From the NCBI GenBank assembly GCA_959020035.1, contig CAUEQX010000004.1, forward strand, positions 1 through 31,436: DNA of 31,436 bases, written 5' to 3'. Below, piece by piece: positions 10,590 to 18,323 of the stretch (position 1 is the first letter of the stretch; each line of letters starts with the position of its first letter). The notes under the pieces are model-generated. The model made no database searches and was not told the DNA's origin. It saw nothing but the letters and a program-made list of their open reading frames with translations. The stretch is from an uncultured Collinsella sp. (GTDB taxonomy: Bacteria; Actinomycetota; Coriobacteriia; Coriobacteriales; Coriobacteriaceae). A program made the translations under genes and the position numbers.

Positions 10590-10991
10590 CTTTGGGGATG
10601 GATGGGGGACTTGGCTGTTGCCGCCTTTTCGGAGCGCTTCTTTATTCCTTTTGCTGGATGAAAAGCCCCTTGTTTTTGCAGGGGTGCATACTCGACTTAT
10701 AAGTGCATAGAATCTCGTATAGCGCGAGTAAGATATTGCGCTGTCCGTTTTGTGTTTAGCAGAGATGTAGTTTGCATAATCCGACATAATCCTCGCTTCA
10801 TTTAAATAAAGTCGCACGTAAATTACGTAGATATGTCTGAGCTGGAGTTCTGTACGCTGAGCGGACAAAAACGACCGTTCACCGTTCCGCTATTTTCAAA
10901 ATGAATAAAATGAGCGATAAAGAGAATATAAACCTTAATAAACTCGCGTATCGCACGGACGCGGGTTATTAATGGGTTGTAGGCCTTTTAC
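10590..10991 (+). promoter_or_regulatory. AT-rich control region upstream of carbamate kinase
   Basis: About 400 bases without a convincing gene, clearly richer in A/T than the surroundings from about 10690 on. It holds the palindromes ACTTATAAGT (10695-10704) and ACGTAAATTACGT (10816-10828), and CATAATCC twice at 10775-10782 and 10785-10792, one helical turn apart. TATAAA near 10926 is a possible -10. The set looks like operator DNA for one or more transcription factors; which ones cannot be told by eye. Confidence 0.45.
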
Positions 10992-11007
10992 AGAAAGGAT
11001 TCCAGCA

Positions 11008-11970
11008 ATGTCTAAGCCTCTTGGCAAGCCCGATCGTATTGTCGTCGCCCTTGGCGGCAACGCCCTCGGCAACAACCCCGTCGAGCAGATCGAGGCCGTG
11101 AGCAACACCGCCCACGCTCTCCTCGGTCTCATCGAGCAGGGCAATGAGATCATCATCACCCACGGCAACGGCCCGCAGGTCGGCATGATCCAGAACGCCT
11201 TCGCCGCTGCCCACGATGCCATCGGTACCCCCGAGATGCCGCTGCCCGAGTGCGGCGCCATGTCCCAGGGCTACATTGGTTATCACCTGCAGCAGGGCAT
11301 CGGCCGCGAGATGCACAAGCGCTATAAGCGTTGGCACGCCGCCACCGTCGTCACCCAGATCGAGTGCGATCCGGATGATCCCGCGTTCAAGAACCCGACC
11401 AAGCCGATCGGCCCCTTCTACACCGAGGAGCAGGCCAAGGAGTTCATGGCCGAGGATCCCTCCAAGGTCTTCGTCGAGGATTCCGGCCGCGGCTGGCGTC
11501 GCGTCGTCGCCTCCCCCGATCCCAAGAAGATCGTCGAGGCTGACTCCATCCTTAACCTGCTCGACAACGAGTTCATCGTCATCGCCTGCGGTGGCGGCGG
11601 CATCCCCGTCGTCCGCGACTACGAGAACAAGGGCTGCTACAAGGGAGTTCCCGCCGTCATCGACAAGGACCTGGGCGGCGAGCTGCTGGCCGAGGACTGC
11701 GACGCCGACGTTCTGTTCCTGCTGACTGCCGTTGAGCATGTCGCCATCAACTTTGGCAAGCCCAACCAGGAGGAGCTCGAGGACCTCACCGCCGACGAGG
11801 CCGAGCGCCTGGCCGACGAGGGCCAGTTCGGCAAGGGTTCCATGGAGCCCAAGGTCCGCGCTGCCATCAAGTTCGCCCGTTCCCGCAAGGGCCGCACCTG
11901 CATCATCGGTGCTCTGGACAAGGCCGCCGAGACCATGGCCGGTCTCTCCGGTACCCGCATCCACGAGTAG
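11008..11970 (+). CDS. arcC: Carbamate kinase
   Basis: Encodes 320 residues from the ATG at 11008, preceded by AGAAAGGA at 10992-10999; an earlier in-frame ATG at 10972 lacks an RBS. The enzyme makes ATP and carbamate from carbamoyl phosphate and ADP. Visible family motifs of the amino-acid-kinase fold: VVALGGNALGN near the N terminus, IITHGNGPQVGMIQNAF, the CGGGGIPVV segment near the middle, PAVIDKDLGGELLAEDCDADVLFLLTAVEHVAINFG, and the C-terminal GSMEPKVRAAIKF plus GTRI. The length is normal. No arginine deiminase or ornithine carbamoyltransferase gene is adjacent, so the source of carbamoyl phosphate is not shown here. Codon bias suggests high expression. Confidence 0.95.
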   Translation: MSKPLGKPDRIVVALGGNALGNNPVEQIEAVSNTAHALLGLIEQGNEIIITHGNGPQVGMIQNAFAAAHDAIGTPEMPLPECGAMSQGYIGYHLQQGIGREMHKRYKRWHAATVVTQIECDPDDPAFKNPTKPIGPFYTEEQAKEFMAEDPSKVFVEDSGRGWRRVVASPDPKKIVEADSILNLLDNEFIVIACGGGGIPVVRDYENKGCYKGVPAVIDKDLGGELLAEDCDADVLFLLTAVEHVAINFGKPNQEELEDLTADEAERLADEGQFGKGSMEPKVRAAIKFARSRKGRTCIIGALDKAAETMAGLSGTRIHE

Positions 11971-11992
11971 TCTCTACTCTGTTGCCTCTCTC

Positions 11993-12016
11993 GTGGGCGC
12001 CAGGCAAAGCGCCCAC
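11993..12016. other. Hairpin between arcC and its terminator
   Basis: GTGGGCGC (11993-12000) pairs perfectly with GCGCCCAC (12009-12016) around an 8-base loop. No T tract follows; it may stabilise the arcC mRNA end. Confidence 0.5.
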
Positions 12017-12035
12017 AAACTAGCCTCTCTTCATG

Positions 12036-12068
12036 AGCCCCGCAGTCCGCTCCGGCTGCGGGGCTTTT
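12036..12068 (+). terminator. Intrinsic terminator of arcC
   Basis: AGCCCCGCAG (12036-12045) pairs perfectly with CTGCGGGGCT (12056-12065), followed by TTTT. It lies about 65 bases after the arcC stop. Confidence 0.85.
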
Positions 12069-12080
12069 GCTATTCACCTA

Positions 12081-12229
12081 GTCATTGGGGACAAACCCGG
12101 CACTTGGGGACGGTCCTTTCCTGCCGGCAGCTTGGGACAGTCCTTAATAGTTATTGGGGACGTTCTTAAACGACTAGCCAAACAAGAACGTCCCCAACGA
12201 CTACTCATTTAAGTCTGTCCCCAATGACT
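12081..12229. repeat. Dispersed palindromic repeat cluster, left of the PTS locus
   Basis: Two modules. A 55-base module at 12093-12147 matches 18050-18104 at 51 of 55 positions. The second, about 12150-12229, carries GGGGACGTTCTT (12156-12167) and its inverse AAGAACGTCCCC (12184-12195), then a half-element ending CTGTCCCCAATGAC (12216-12229) that is shared with 17993-18044. The cluster starts and ends with GTCATTGGGGAC-type ends. No coding frame is evident. These look like small non-autonomous elements of the REP/MITE kind. Confidence 0.8.
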
Positions 12230-12323
12230 GCCCAATGGCTGGGAAGGCGCATCCCACACCGACGCATTGCCTTCGGGCCCTCTCCCCAGGCTCTCCATAG
12301 CTCAGCTGGACTCCCCGCAACCT

Positions 12324-12380
12324 GTTCCGAGTTGGCGGAACGAGCGTGACGTGGAGTGTCATTCTTTACCGCGTTAGACT
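12324..12380 (+). promoter_or_regulatory. Candidate promoter and operator of the PTS activator gene
   Basis: GTTCCG (12324-12329) and CGGAAC (12336-12341) form a perfect inverted repeat with a 6-base spacer. TAGACT at 12375-12380 is a possible -10, 24 bases before the start; no good -35 is present, which would fit an activated promoter. Confidence 0.35.
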
Positions 12381-12403
12381 AGACGCAGGGAAAGGAGGAG
12401 GAC

Positions 12404-14299
12404 ATGGATGCTCGCGTCAAGCAGCTTGTAAATATGATCGAGGACGCTCAGCCTGTCGCTGTCGCGGTACTTGCCAAGCGTCTCGAGGTAAGCGAGCGCG
12501 CCGTGAGAAACTATATCCATCGCGCAAACGACAACCTTGCAGGGGTTGCACGCATCGTTGGCAGCAAGGGGCAGTATCGTATCGATGTTGCACGTGCAGA
12601 TGAGCTTGCTCGCTTGCTAGACGGTGCGGCTCTGGCCCATCCGGGCATTCCTGATACGCGCGACGGCCGTGTGTCCTTCCTTCTTAACGACCTCCTCATG
12701 CGGTCCCAGTGGGTGACGATTGAGGAGTATGCGGATTTACTCTACGTTTCGGCGCGAACTCTGTCCAATGACATGCGTCTGGTAGAGCAGAAACTCGCCC
12801 AATTTGACTTAACGCTCGAAAAGCGCCCACGCTACGGAATCCGCGTTGCGGGCGGGGAGTCGCAGCGGCGCCTGTGCCTGGCCTCGCTGGTGAGGCCCGT
12901 GTTGCCCGACACCGACGATGCAAAGCTCGCCGAGCGCCTGCGGGCCATCGCCGCATGTGTGGACGATGCTCTGACGGCCTCGCCCGTCACGGTGAGCTCG
13001 CTGGCATCCCGCAATCTCATCATGCATCTTTACATTGCTCTTGGCCGCATCGAGCAGGGCTGCTATGTCCCAGCTGCAGAATCGGACGTTCAAAAACTGG
13101 AGGGAACGCGCGAATGCGCCGCGGCTTTCCAGATTGCCGCAAACATCAAGGATGCCCTGGGCGTGAGCATGCCCCGAGAAGAGGTTGCCTTTATCGCAAT
13201 CCATTTGCTCGGCAGGGGCACGGGCGTGCCCGAGAAGGGCTCTGCCGTTATCTCGGACGAGATGTGGGAGATTGCTTCCGAGATGGTACGTGCGGTCAAC
13301 GATGAGTTTAGGTTTGACTTTAGCGGCGATCTTGAACTTCGCATGAACCTTGCTCGGCATATCGGCCCTCTGGGCTATCGCCTTGAATATCACATGCATA
13401 TGGATAACCCCATGCTGTCCGATATCAAGACGAGGTTTCCGTTGGCCTATTCGATGGCAGCTGGCACCTCGCAGGTACTCGAGCGTCATTTTGGCAGCCA
13501 GCCCTCTGATGAAGAGCTCGGCTACATCGCCATGGCATTTGCCCTGGCCCTCGAGCAGCAAGCCGACCAGCCGCGTCGCAAACGCATCCTGATCGTGTGC
13601 GCCTCGGGAGCGGGAAGCGCCCGTATGCTCGAGCACCAGTACCGCAAGCAGTTTGGCATGTATATCGATTCGATTGAGACATGCGATGTCGCCCGCGTGG
13701 GAACGTTCGATTTTTCGCATATCGACTACGTGTTCACAACGGTGCCGCTCAACGTCAAGTTGCCCGTGCCCGTCCGCGAGGCCGATTTCTTCTTGGAGAC
13801 GAGCGATGTCAACGCTATCCGCAAGGTGCTGAGCGACGACACTGCGCAATCGGACTCCGTGAGCTCTTTCTTTAGCCGTGCCCTGTTCTTCAACCGCGTT
13901 GAGGCGTCGTCGAAGCAGGCCGTTCTCCGATATCTCTCCGAGCGCGCCGTCGAGAGCGGCCGTGTCGATGCCCAGTTTGCCCAAGAGGTCGCCGAGCGCG
14001 AGAGCGCGAGCGCCACCTCGTTTGGCAATGGGGTAGCCATGCCCCATGGGATGCATCCCTTGAGCGCCGAGGCCTTTGTTACCGTGGGCCTGCTCGAACA
14101 TCCCATTCTTTGGGACGAATACGGCCATGAGGTCGATATCGTCTTTATGGTGTCGTTTGCCCGGTCGGGCGGCGATGAGGCGCGGATCTTGAGCTCACTG
14201 CTCGCCGAGATCTTTATGGACCGCCAGGGGGTCGAGCGCCTACGCGAGCGCCGGTCCTGGCATGAGCTGATGGCGCTTGTGCAAGCGCATACGGCTTAA
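12404..14299 (+). CDS. LicR/MtlR-type PTS-regulated transcriptional activator (HTH-PRD-PRD-EIIB-EIIA)
   Basis: Encodes 631 residues; AAAGGAGGAGG at 12391-12401 fixes the ATG. Domains in order: HTH_11-like helix-turn-helix (1-55, VLAKRLEVSERAVRNYI); a second Mga-type HTH (about 88-150, IEEYADLLYVSARTLSND); PRD1 with H208 and H267; PRD2 with H319; an EIIB-like domain with C399 in LIVCASGAGSARM; and an EIIA domain with H548 in AMPHGM. Such proteins bind DNA and switch PTS operons on according to PRD, EIIA and EIIB phosphorylation. The usual second histidine of PRD2 appears to be lost: the segment reads YIAMAFALALE where family members have a His after the IAL. It lies 119 bases before the lactose/cellobiose PTS genes and almost certainly controls them. 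The RNA-binding CAT domain of BglG/LicT is absent. Confidence 0.93.
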   Translation: MDARVKQLVNMIEDAQPVAVAVLAKRLEVSERAVRNYIHRANDNLAGVARIVGSKGQYRIDVARADELARLLDGAALAHPGIPDTRDGRVSFLLNDLLMRSQWVTIEEYADLLYVSARTLSNDMRLVEQKLAQFDLTLEKRPRYGIRVAGGESQRRLCLASLVRPVLPDTDDAKLAERLRAIAACVDDALTASPVTVSSLASRNLIMHLYIALGRIEQGCYVPAAESDVQKLEGTRECAAAFQIAANIKDALGVSMPREEVAFIAIHLLGRGTGVPEKGSAVISDEMWEIASEMVRAVNDEFRFDFSGDLELRMNLARHIGPLGYRLEYHMHMDNPMLSDIKTRFPLAYSMAAGTSQVLERHFGSQPSDEELGYIAMAFALALEQQADQPRRKRILIVCASGAGSARMLEHQYRKQFGMYIDSIETCDVARVGTFDFSHIDYVFTTVPLNVKLPVPVREADFFLETSDVNAIRKVLSDDTAQSDSVSSFFSRALFFNRVEASSKQAVLRYLSERAVESGRVDAQFAQEVAERESASATSFGNGVAMPHGMHPLSAEAFVTVGLLEHPILWDEYGHEVDIVFMVSFARSGGDEARILSSLLAEIFMDRQGVERLRERRSWHELMALVQAHTA

Positions 14300-14330
14300 G
14301 ACTTCTTTTGTCGATGACCCTGTCAGTCTA

Positions 14331-14357
14331 CCTGCAATAAACCTCGAGGATTGCGGG
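14331..14357 (+). promoter_or_regulatory. Inverted repeat before the PTS genes, candidate activator operator
   Basis: CCTGCAAT (14331-14338) mirrors ATTGCGGG (14350-14357), with the palindrome CCTCGAGG (14342-14349) between them. It lies 62-88 bases before the IIA start in the gap after the activator gene, a suitable place for the LicR-type protein to bind. The same bases could form an RNA hairpin of 8 pairs. Confidence 0.45.
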
Positions 14358-14418
14358 CGGGAGATAGGCGTTTCGAATATTCAAGTACAAACCAAACATC
14401 ACGGGAGAGGAGACCGTT

Positions 14419-14745
14419 ATGGACGATCAGGGAACCGAGATGGTTTCGTTTCAGCTGGTCGCTGCAGCGGGAGAGGCACGCAGCCTTGCCTTCGAAGCCC
14501 TTGAAAAGGCAAAGGCGGGGGATTTTGACGCCGCCGCCAAACTCATGAAGCAGTCAAAGGATGCGGGAATCAAGGCTCACCACATCCAAACGCAGCTGCT
14601 TTCGACTGAGGCAGCGGGCGAGCATCTGTCGGTGGATGTGTTGCTGGTCCATGCTCAGGACCACCTCATGTGCTCCATGCTTGCTCAGGAGCTCGTGCAG
14701 GAGCTGATCTGCCTGTATGAGCGCACTGCAACCAAGAACGCCTAG
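14419..14745 (+). CDS. PTS lactose/cellobiose family EIIA component
   Basis: Encodes 108 residues, full length for this three-helix EIIA family. GGGAGAGGAG ends 8 bases before the ATG. The phosphorylated histidine is H78 in LLVHAQDHLM, the family signature, and the helical segment FDAAAKLMKQSKDAGIKAHHIQTQLL is also typical. It takes phosphate from HPr and passes it to the EIIB encoded next. It is the first gene of a four-gene operon (IIA, IIB, IIC, GH1) with short gaps. Confidence 0.95.
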   Translation: MDDQGTEMVSFQLVAAAGEARSLAFEALEKAKAGDFDAAAKLMKQSKDAGIKAHHIQTQLLSTEAAGEHLSVDVLLVHAQDHLMCSMLAQELVQELICLYERTATKNA

Positions 14746-14791
14746 CGGCGTGCGGTGACTATCCAACCAATCAATGCGAAGGGAATCCCTT

Positions 14792-15085
14792 ATGAAGATC
14801 CTTCTTGTTTGCGCAGCTGGTCTGTCTACAAGCATTCTGATGAAGAAACTCGAGAAATATGCGGAGCAAAACGGCATCGAGCTCGATATCGATGCGGTGG
14901 GTATCGGCGAGTATCAGGAGACGTGCGCCAATTATGACGTGCTGCTCTTGGGGCCGCAGGTGTCCTACCAGCTCAACACCGTCAAGCAGGGGAGCGGTAA
15001 GCCGACCGCGGTCATCCCCGCACAGGACTACGGCATGGGCAACGCCGCCAACGTGCTGGCACTCGCCCAGTCGCTGTTGGGTTAG
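14792..15085 (+). CDS. PTS lactose/cellobiose family EIIB component
   Basis: Encodes 97 residues. The ATG at 14792 gives the canonical N terminus MKILLVCAAGLSTSILMKKL with the phosphorylated cysteine C7, and GAAGGGA lies 9 bases upstream; an in-frame ATG at 14774 would add six residues before the first beta strand and overlap this RBS. The remaining sequence has the DVLLLGPQVSYQL segment of the family. It transfers phosphate from EIIA H78 to the sugar entering through EIIC. The EIIC gene starts 9 bases after its stop. Confidence 0.94.
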   Translation: MKILLVCAAGLSTSILMKKLEKYAEQNGIELDIDAVGIGEYQETCANYDVLLLGPQVSYQLNTVKQGSGKPTAVIPAQDYGMGNAANVLALAQSLLG

Positions 15086-15094
15086 GAGGCAACC

Positions 15095-16444
15095 ATGGAG
15101 AAGTTCATGACCCTGCTTCAGGAAAAACTGACCCCTATCGCCAATTTCTGCGGCACCGAGCGCCACTTTGCCTCCATGCAAAAGGGCTTTATGAGCGCGA
15201 TCAGCTTCATCTTGGTATCTGCCGTCTTTATGATCCTCGCCAACCCGCCGGTCACGGCCGACCTGGTGGCGCAGGGCGGGTTCTGGTCCGTCTTTGGCCC
15301 TTGGCTCGATTTTGCCACGGCCAATAAGCTCACGCTGCTCATTCCCTTCAACATGACGATGGGCATACTGTCGGTGATCGTGACGTTCGCAATCGCCTAT
15401 AACCTGGCGGGCACCTACAAGATGCCCAAGCTTAACGCCGGCATGACCTCGCTGGTGATGTTCCTGATCGCCGCGGCGCCGTCGTCCTACTACCAGCTTG
15501 CTGACGAGTCCGTGCTCCAGGCGGTCCCCTGCACCTATCTGGGTGCGCAGGGCCTGTTTACCGCCATCATCGTTGCCTTGGTCTCCGTCGAGGTCACGCG
15601 CTTCTGCCAGACCAAGGGCATCACCATCAAGATGCCCGATGGCGTGCCGCCGTTTTTGTCCGAAACCTTTGGCGCCATCGTACCTATGCTCGCCAACATC
15701 CTCATCTTCTTTGGCGGCAACCTGCTGATCCAGATGATCGATCCCGCGCTGTCCATCCCCTCGGTTATCGAGAAGCTGCTCGCTGCCCCGCTTTCCGTCG
15801 CAGTTGACTCTGTGCCCGGCGCACTGCTTATCTGCTTCATGACGCTGCTGTTTTGGTGCTTTGGCGTCCACGGCAACATGATCGTAATGCCCATCACCGC
15901 CCCGGTCACGCTTGCCGCCTTTGCCGCCAACGCCTCGCTCTATGCTGCCGGGCAGCCGCTTGAGTTCCACCCGGCGCTCATGTCGTTGGCCATCAACCTC
16001 ATCGGCGGCACGGGTAATACGTTCTCTTTTGTGGCGCTCTGCGCGTTTAGGGCAAAGTCGCAGCAGCTCAAGGCATTTGGCAGGGCATCGATCGTGCCGA
16101 GCTTCTTCCGTATCTCCGAGCCCGCGATCTTCGGCGCGCCCATCATCTTCAACCCGATCCTCATGATTCCGTTTGTGCTAGGCGGCATGATCTCGGCCCT
16201 GCTGTATTGGGGTGCGGTCTCACTGGGTCTTGTCTCTAACTTCTACATCTTGGTGAGCGGCACGTTCCCCATCTTCGTTCAGGGCTTTGTCCAGTGCCTC
16301 GACCCGCGCATCTGGGTGTTTACGATCGTTTTGATCGTGGTCATGGCTGTGGTCTGGTACCCGTTCTTTAAGGTGTACGATAACCAGCTCCTGGCTCAGG
16401 AGCAGGAGAACGCCGCGGCAGCTTCTGCCGAGGATGCTGAGTAG
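15095..16444 (+). CDS. PTS lactose/cellobiose family EIIC permease
   Basis: Encodes 449 residues, within the usual length. TTAGGAGG overlaps the EIIB stop and sets the ATG. About ten hydrophobic membrane segments are seen, beginning at residue 30 after the typical N terminus MEKFMTLLQEKLTPIANFCGTERHFASMQKGF. The conserved FWCFGVHGNMIVMPITAPV and the segment around SFFRISEPAIFGAPIIFNP, which contains the sugar-binding loop glutamate, mark the family. It imports the disaccharide or glucoside while EIIB phosphorylates it. Judged by the GH1 partner the likely substrates are cellobiose or aryl-beta-glucosides. The stop codon is 1 base before the GH1 start. Confidence 0.95.
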   Translation: MEKFMTLLQEKLTPIANFCGTERHFASMQKGFMSAISFILVSAVFMILANPPVTADLVAQGGFWSVFGPWLDFATANKLTLLIPFNMTMGILSVIVTFAIAYNLAGTYKMPKLNAGMTSLVMFLIAAAPSSYYQLADESVLQAVPCTYLGAQGLFTAIIVALVSVEVTRFCQTKGITIKMPDGVPPFLSETFGAIVPMLANILIFFGGNLLIQMIDPALSIPSVIEKLLAAPLSVAVDSVPGALLICFMTLLFWCFGVHGNMIVMPITAPVTLAAFAANASLYAAGQPLEFHPALMSLAINLIGGTGNTFSFVALCAFRAKSQQLKAFGRASIVPSFFRISEPAIFGAPIIFNPILMIPFVLGGMISALLYWGAVSLGLVSNFYILVSGTFPIFVQGFVQCLDPRIWVFTIVLIVVMAVVWYPFFKVYDNQLLAQEQENAAAASAEDAE

Positions 16445-16445
16445 C

Positions 16446-17900
16446 ATGAGTTACTTTGACAGAACGTCTGCCGCCGGTATGCCCGAGGGCTTTTTGTGGG
16501 GTGGTGCCCTCGCCGCCAACCAGGCCGAAGGGGGCTGGAACGAGGGCGGCCGCGGCATGTCGCACTCCGACCTGATCCCACAGGGTTCCGACCGCTGGGA
16601 TGTAATGTTTGGCAGGCAAAAGCCCGTGGACGATCCGGACAGGCTGTATCCATGCCGCTGGGGCAACGACTTCTTCCATCATTGGCACGAGGATGTCGAG
16701 CTCTTTGCCGAGATGGGCTTTAAGTGCCTGCGTCTTTCAATTTGCTGGAGCCGTATTTTTCCCACAGGGATGGAGACCGAGCCCAACGGCGAGGGCTTGG
16801 AGTTTTACCGTCAGGTATTCGAGGCGCTGCGCGAGCATGGAATCGAGCCGCTTGTGACGCTGTCGCACTACGACTATCCGTTGGCTCTGGTCGAGCGCTA
16901 TGGTGGCTGGCAAAGCCGAGAGATGATCGAGCGGTATGCGCACTACGTCGAGACCGTCGGACGCGCGTACCAGGGCCTCGTGCGTTATTGGCTTACGTTC
17001 AACGAGATCAACAGCGTGGCGCTGTCCTATCTCAACGCGGGTGTCACGCTCGAGGATGAGCGTGACCGTGCAGCCGTGACCGCGGCGTTCTCGCACCATA
17101 TGTTTATGGCGAGCGCTCGCGCTGTCGAGATTCTGCACAAGATCGATCCTGCAAACAAGGTGGGTTGCATGGTCGCTGCCGGTGCGACCTATCCGTACCG
17201 TTGTGCGCCCGAGGACGTATGGCTTGCGTATGAGGAGGACCGCGGCCGCTACTTCTACACAGACGTGATGGCTGCGGGCGCCTATCCTGCTTGGAAGCTG
17301 CGTGCACTCGAGAAAGAGGGTGTTCACGTGCCCTTTGAGCCGGGCGATACGGAGTATCTGGCAGAGCATACGGTCGACTTCATCTCGTTCTCGTACTATT
17401 GCTCGCGCTTGGTGTGCGCCGATGATCAGGTGATCGCCGAGAAGGCGGAGGGCAACGTGTTCCCGACGCTGCGCAATCCGTACCTCAAGGATAAAGAGAC
17501 TGCCTGGAAATGGCAGATCGATGCGCTGGGTTTGCGCGTGACGCTTGCCGGCTACCACGATCGTTACCATCTTCCGCTCTTTATCGCTGAGAACGGTGTG
17601 GGCGGACTCGATGCGCTGGAAGACGGCAAAGTCCACGATGCGTATCATATTGATTACCTGCGAAGGCATATTCTTGCGCTGCGCGATGCAATTGTCGAGG
17701 ACGGTGTTGACCTGATGGGATACACGCCGTGGGGCTGTATCGATTTGGTGTCGGCCTCGACGGGGCAGATGAAGAAGCGCTATGGCTTTGTTTATGTTGA
17801 TGCCGATGATATGGGCAAAGGCACGTTCGATCGCTACCGAAAGGACAGCTTCTGCTGGTATCAAAAGGTCATTGCATCAAATGGCGAGGACTTGAGTTAA
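16446..17900 (+). CDS. 6-phospho-beta-glucosidase, glycoside hydrolase family 1
   Basis: Encodes 484 residues from the ATG at 16446, one base after the EIIC stop; an upstream ATG at 16434 lies inside EIIC. The RBS is weak, so translation is likely coupled. Family 1 marks: N-terminal GFLWGGALAANQAEGGW, the acid/base glutamate in WLTFNEINS, and the nucleophile glutamate in LFIAENGVGG. The C-terminal part STGQMKKRYGFVYVD carries the Lys and Tyr that bind the 6-phosphate in phospho-glucosidases, so it should act on PTS-imported phosphorylated beta-glucosides such as cellobiose 6-phosphate, releasing glucose 6-phosphate. A phospho-galactosidase is less likely but not excluded by eye. A strong terminator follows. 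Confidence 0.95.
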   Translation: MSYFDRTSAAGMPEGFLWGGALAANQAEGGWNEGGRGMSHSDLIPQGSDRWDVMFGRQKPVDDPDRLYPCRWGNDFFHHWHEDVELFAEMGFKCLRLSICWSRIFPTGMETEPNGEGLEFYRQVFEALREHGIEPLVTLSHYDYPLALVERYGGWQSREMIERYAHYVETVGRAYQGLVRYWLTFNEINSVALSYLNAGVTLEDERDRAAVTAAFSHHMFMASARAVEILHKIDPANKVGCMVAAGATYPYRCAPEDVWLAYEEDRGRYFYTDVMAAGAYPAWKLRALEKEGVHVPFEPGDTEYLAEHTVDFISFSYYCSRLVCADDQVIAEKAEGNVFPTLRNPYLKDKETAWKWQIDALGLRVTLAGYHDRYHLPLFIAENGVGGLDALEDGKVHDAYHIDYLRRHILALRDAIVEDGVDLMGYTPWGCIDLVSASTGQMKKRYGFVYVDADDMGKGTFDRYRKDSFCWYQKVIASNGEDLS

Positions 17901-17916
17901 CCCTTGCAAGCCTGCT

Positions 17917-17950
17917 GCCCCCGCGGCCCGTTTCGGCCGCGGGGGCTTTT
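17917..17950 (+). terminator. Intrinsic terminator of the PTS operon
   Basis: GCCCCCGCGGCC (17917-17928) pairs perfectly over 12 bases with GGCCGCGGGGGC (17935-17946), loop CGTTTC, then TTTT. It starts 16 bases after the GH1 stop. Confidence 0.92.
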
Positions 17951-17992
17951 GCTATTTACCTAGTCTCCGATGAGACCCTCATTCTGTGGGTA

Positions 17993-18104
17993 GTCATTGG
18001 GGACGTTCTTAAACGACTAGTCATTTAAGTCTGTCCCCAATGACTGCGGAAACCCGGCACCTGGGGACGTTCCTTTTCTGCCGGCAGCTTGGAACAGTCC
18101 TTAA
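17993..18104. repeat. Dispersed palindromic repeat cluster, right of the PTS locus
   Basis: A 52-base near-palindrome at 17993-18044 begins GTCATTGGGGAC and ends GTCCCCAATGAC, has the centre GACTAGTC, and contains the unequal arms ACGTTCTTAAACGAC and TCATTTAAGTCTGT. It is followed by the 55-base module 18050-18104, which matches 12093-12147 at 51 of 55 bases. The module order is reversed relative to the left cluster. Confidence 0.85.
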
Positions 18105-18123
18105 AGCCCGCATCAATCAACTG

Positions 18124-18298
18124 CGGAAAGCGCATCCCAGAATGAGCGTCCAACATGGGACATGGTTTCCCTTGAGGGCCTCAACCGGAAAATGCATCCC
18201 GGAATGTTGCCGGAAAGTGGAACGTAGTTTCCCAAACAGGCCGTGCGCGGAAAGTGCATCTCGCTATCGAACTTCAAAGCGGGATGCATTTTCCGTGC
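18124..18298. repeat. 62-base-period repeats with a 20-bp hairpin
   Basis: Units starting CGGAAAGCGCATCCC (18124), CGGAAAATGCATCCC (18186) and CGGAAAGTGCATCTC (18248) are exactly 62 bases apart, and TTTCCC recurs at 18166 and 18228 with the same period. The third unit pairs with an inverted copy: 18245-18264 and 18279-18298 form a 20-base-pair stem with a few G-U pairs; GGGATGCATTTTCCG at 18281-18295 is the exact inverse of the second unit. No gene is supported in 17951-18348. Confidence 0.8.
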
Positions 18299-18323
18299 CA
18301 GCAGTTCCGGGCAACCAGAGACC

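Noticed and set aside
10470..10868. 132-residue minus-strand frame in the gap before arcC
   Set aside because: It runs through hairpins and AT-rich control DNA, has no RBS and a low-complexity composition. It more likely reflects the structured intergenic DNA.
12298..12310. TAGCTCAGCTGGA, which looks like a tRNA D-arm
   Set aside because: No acceptor stem, anticodon arm or T-arm of the right spacing follows, so it is not a tRNA.
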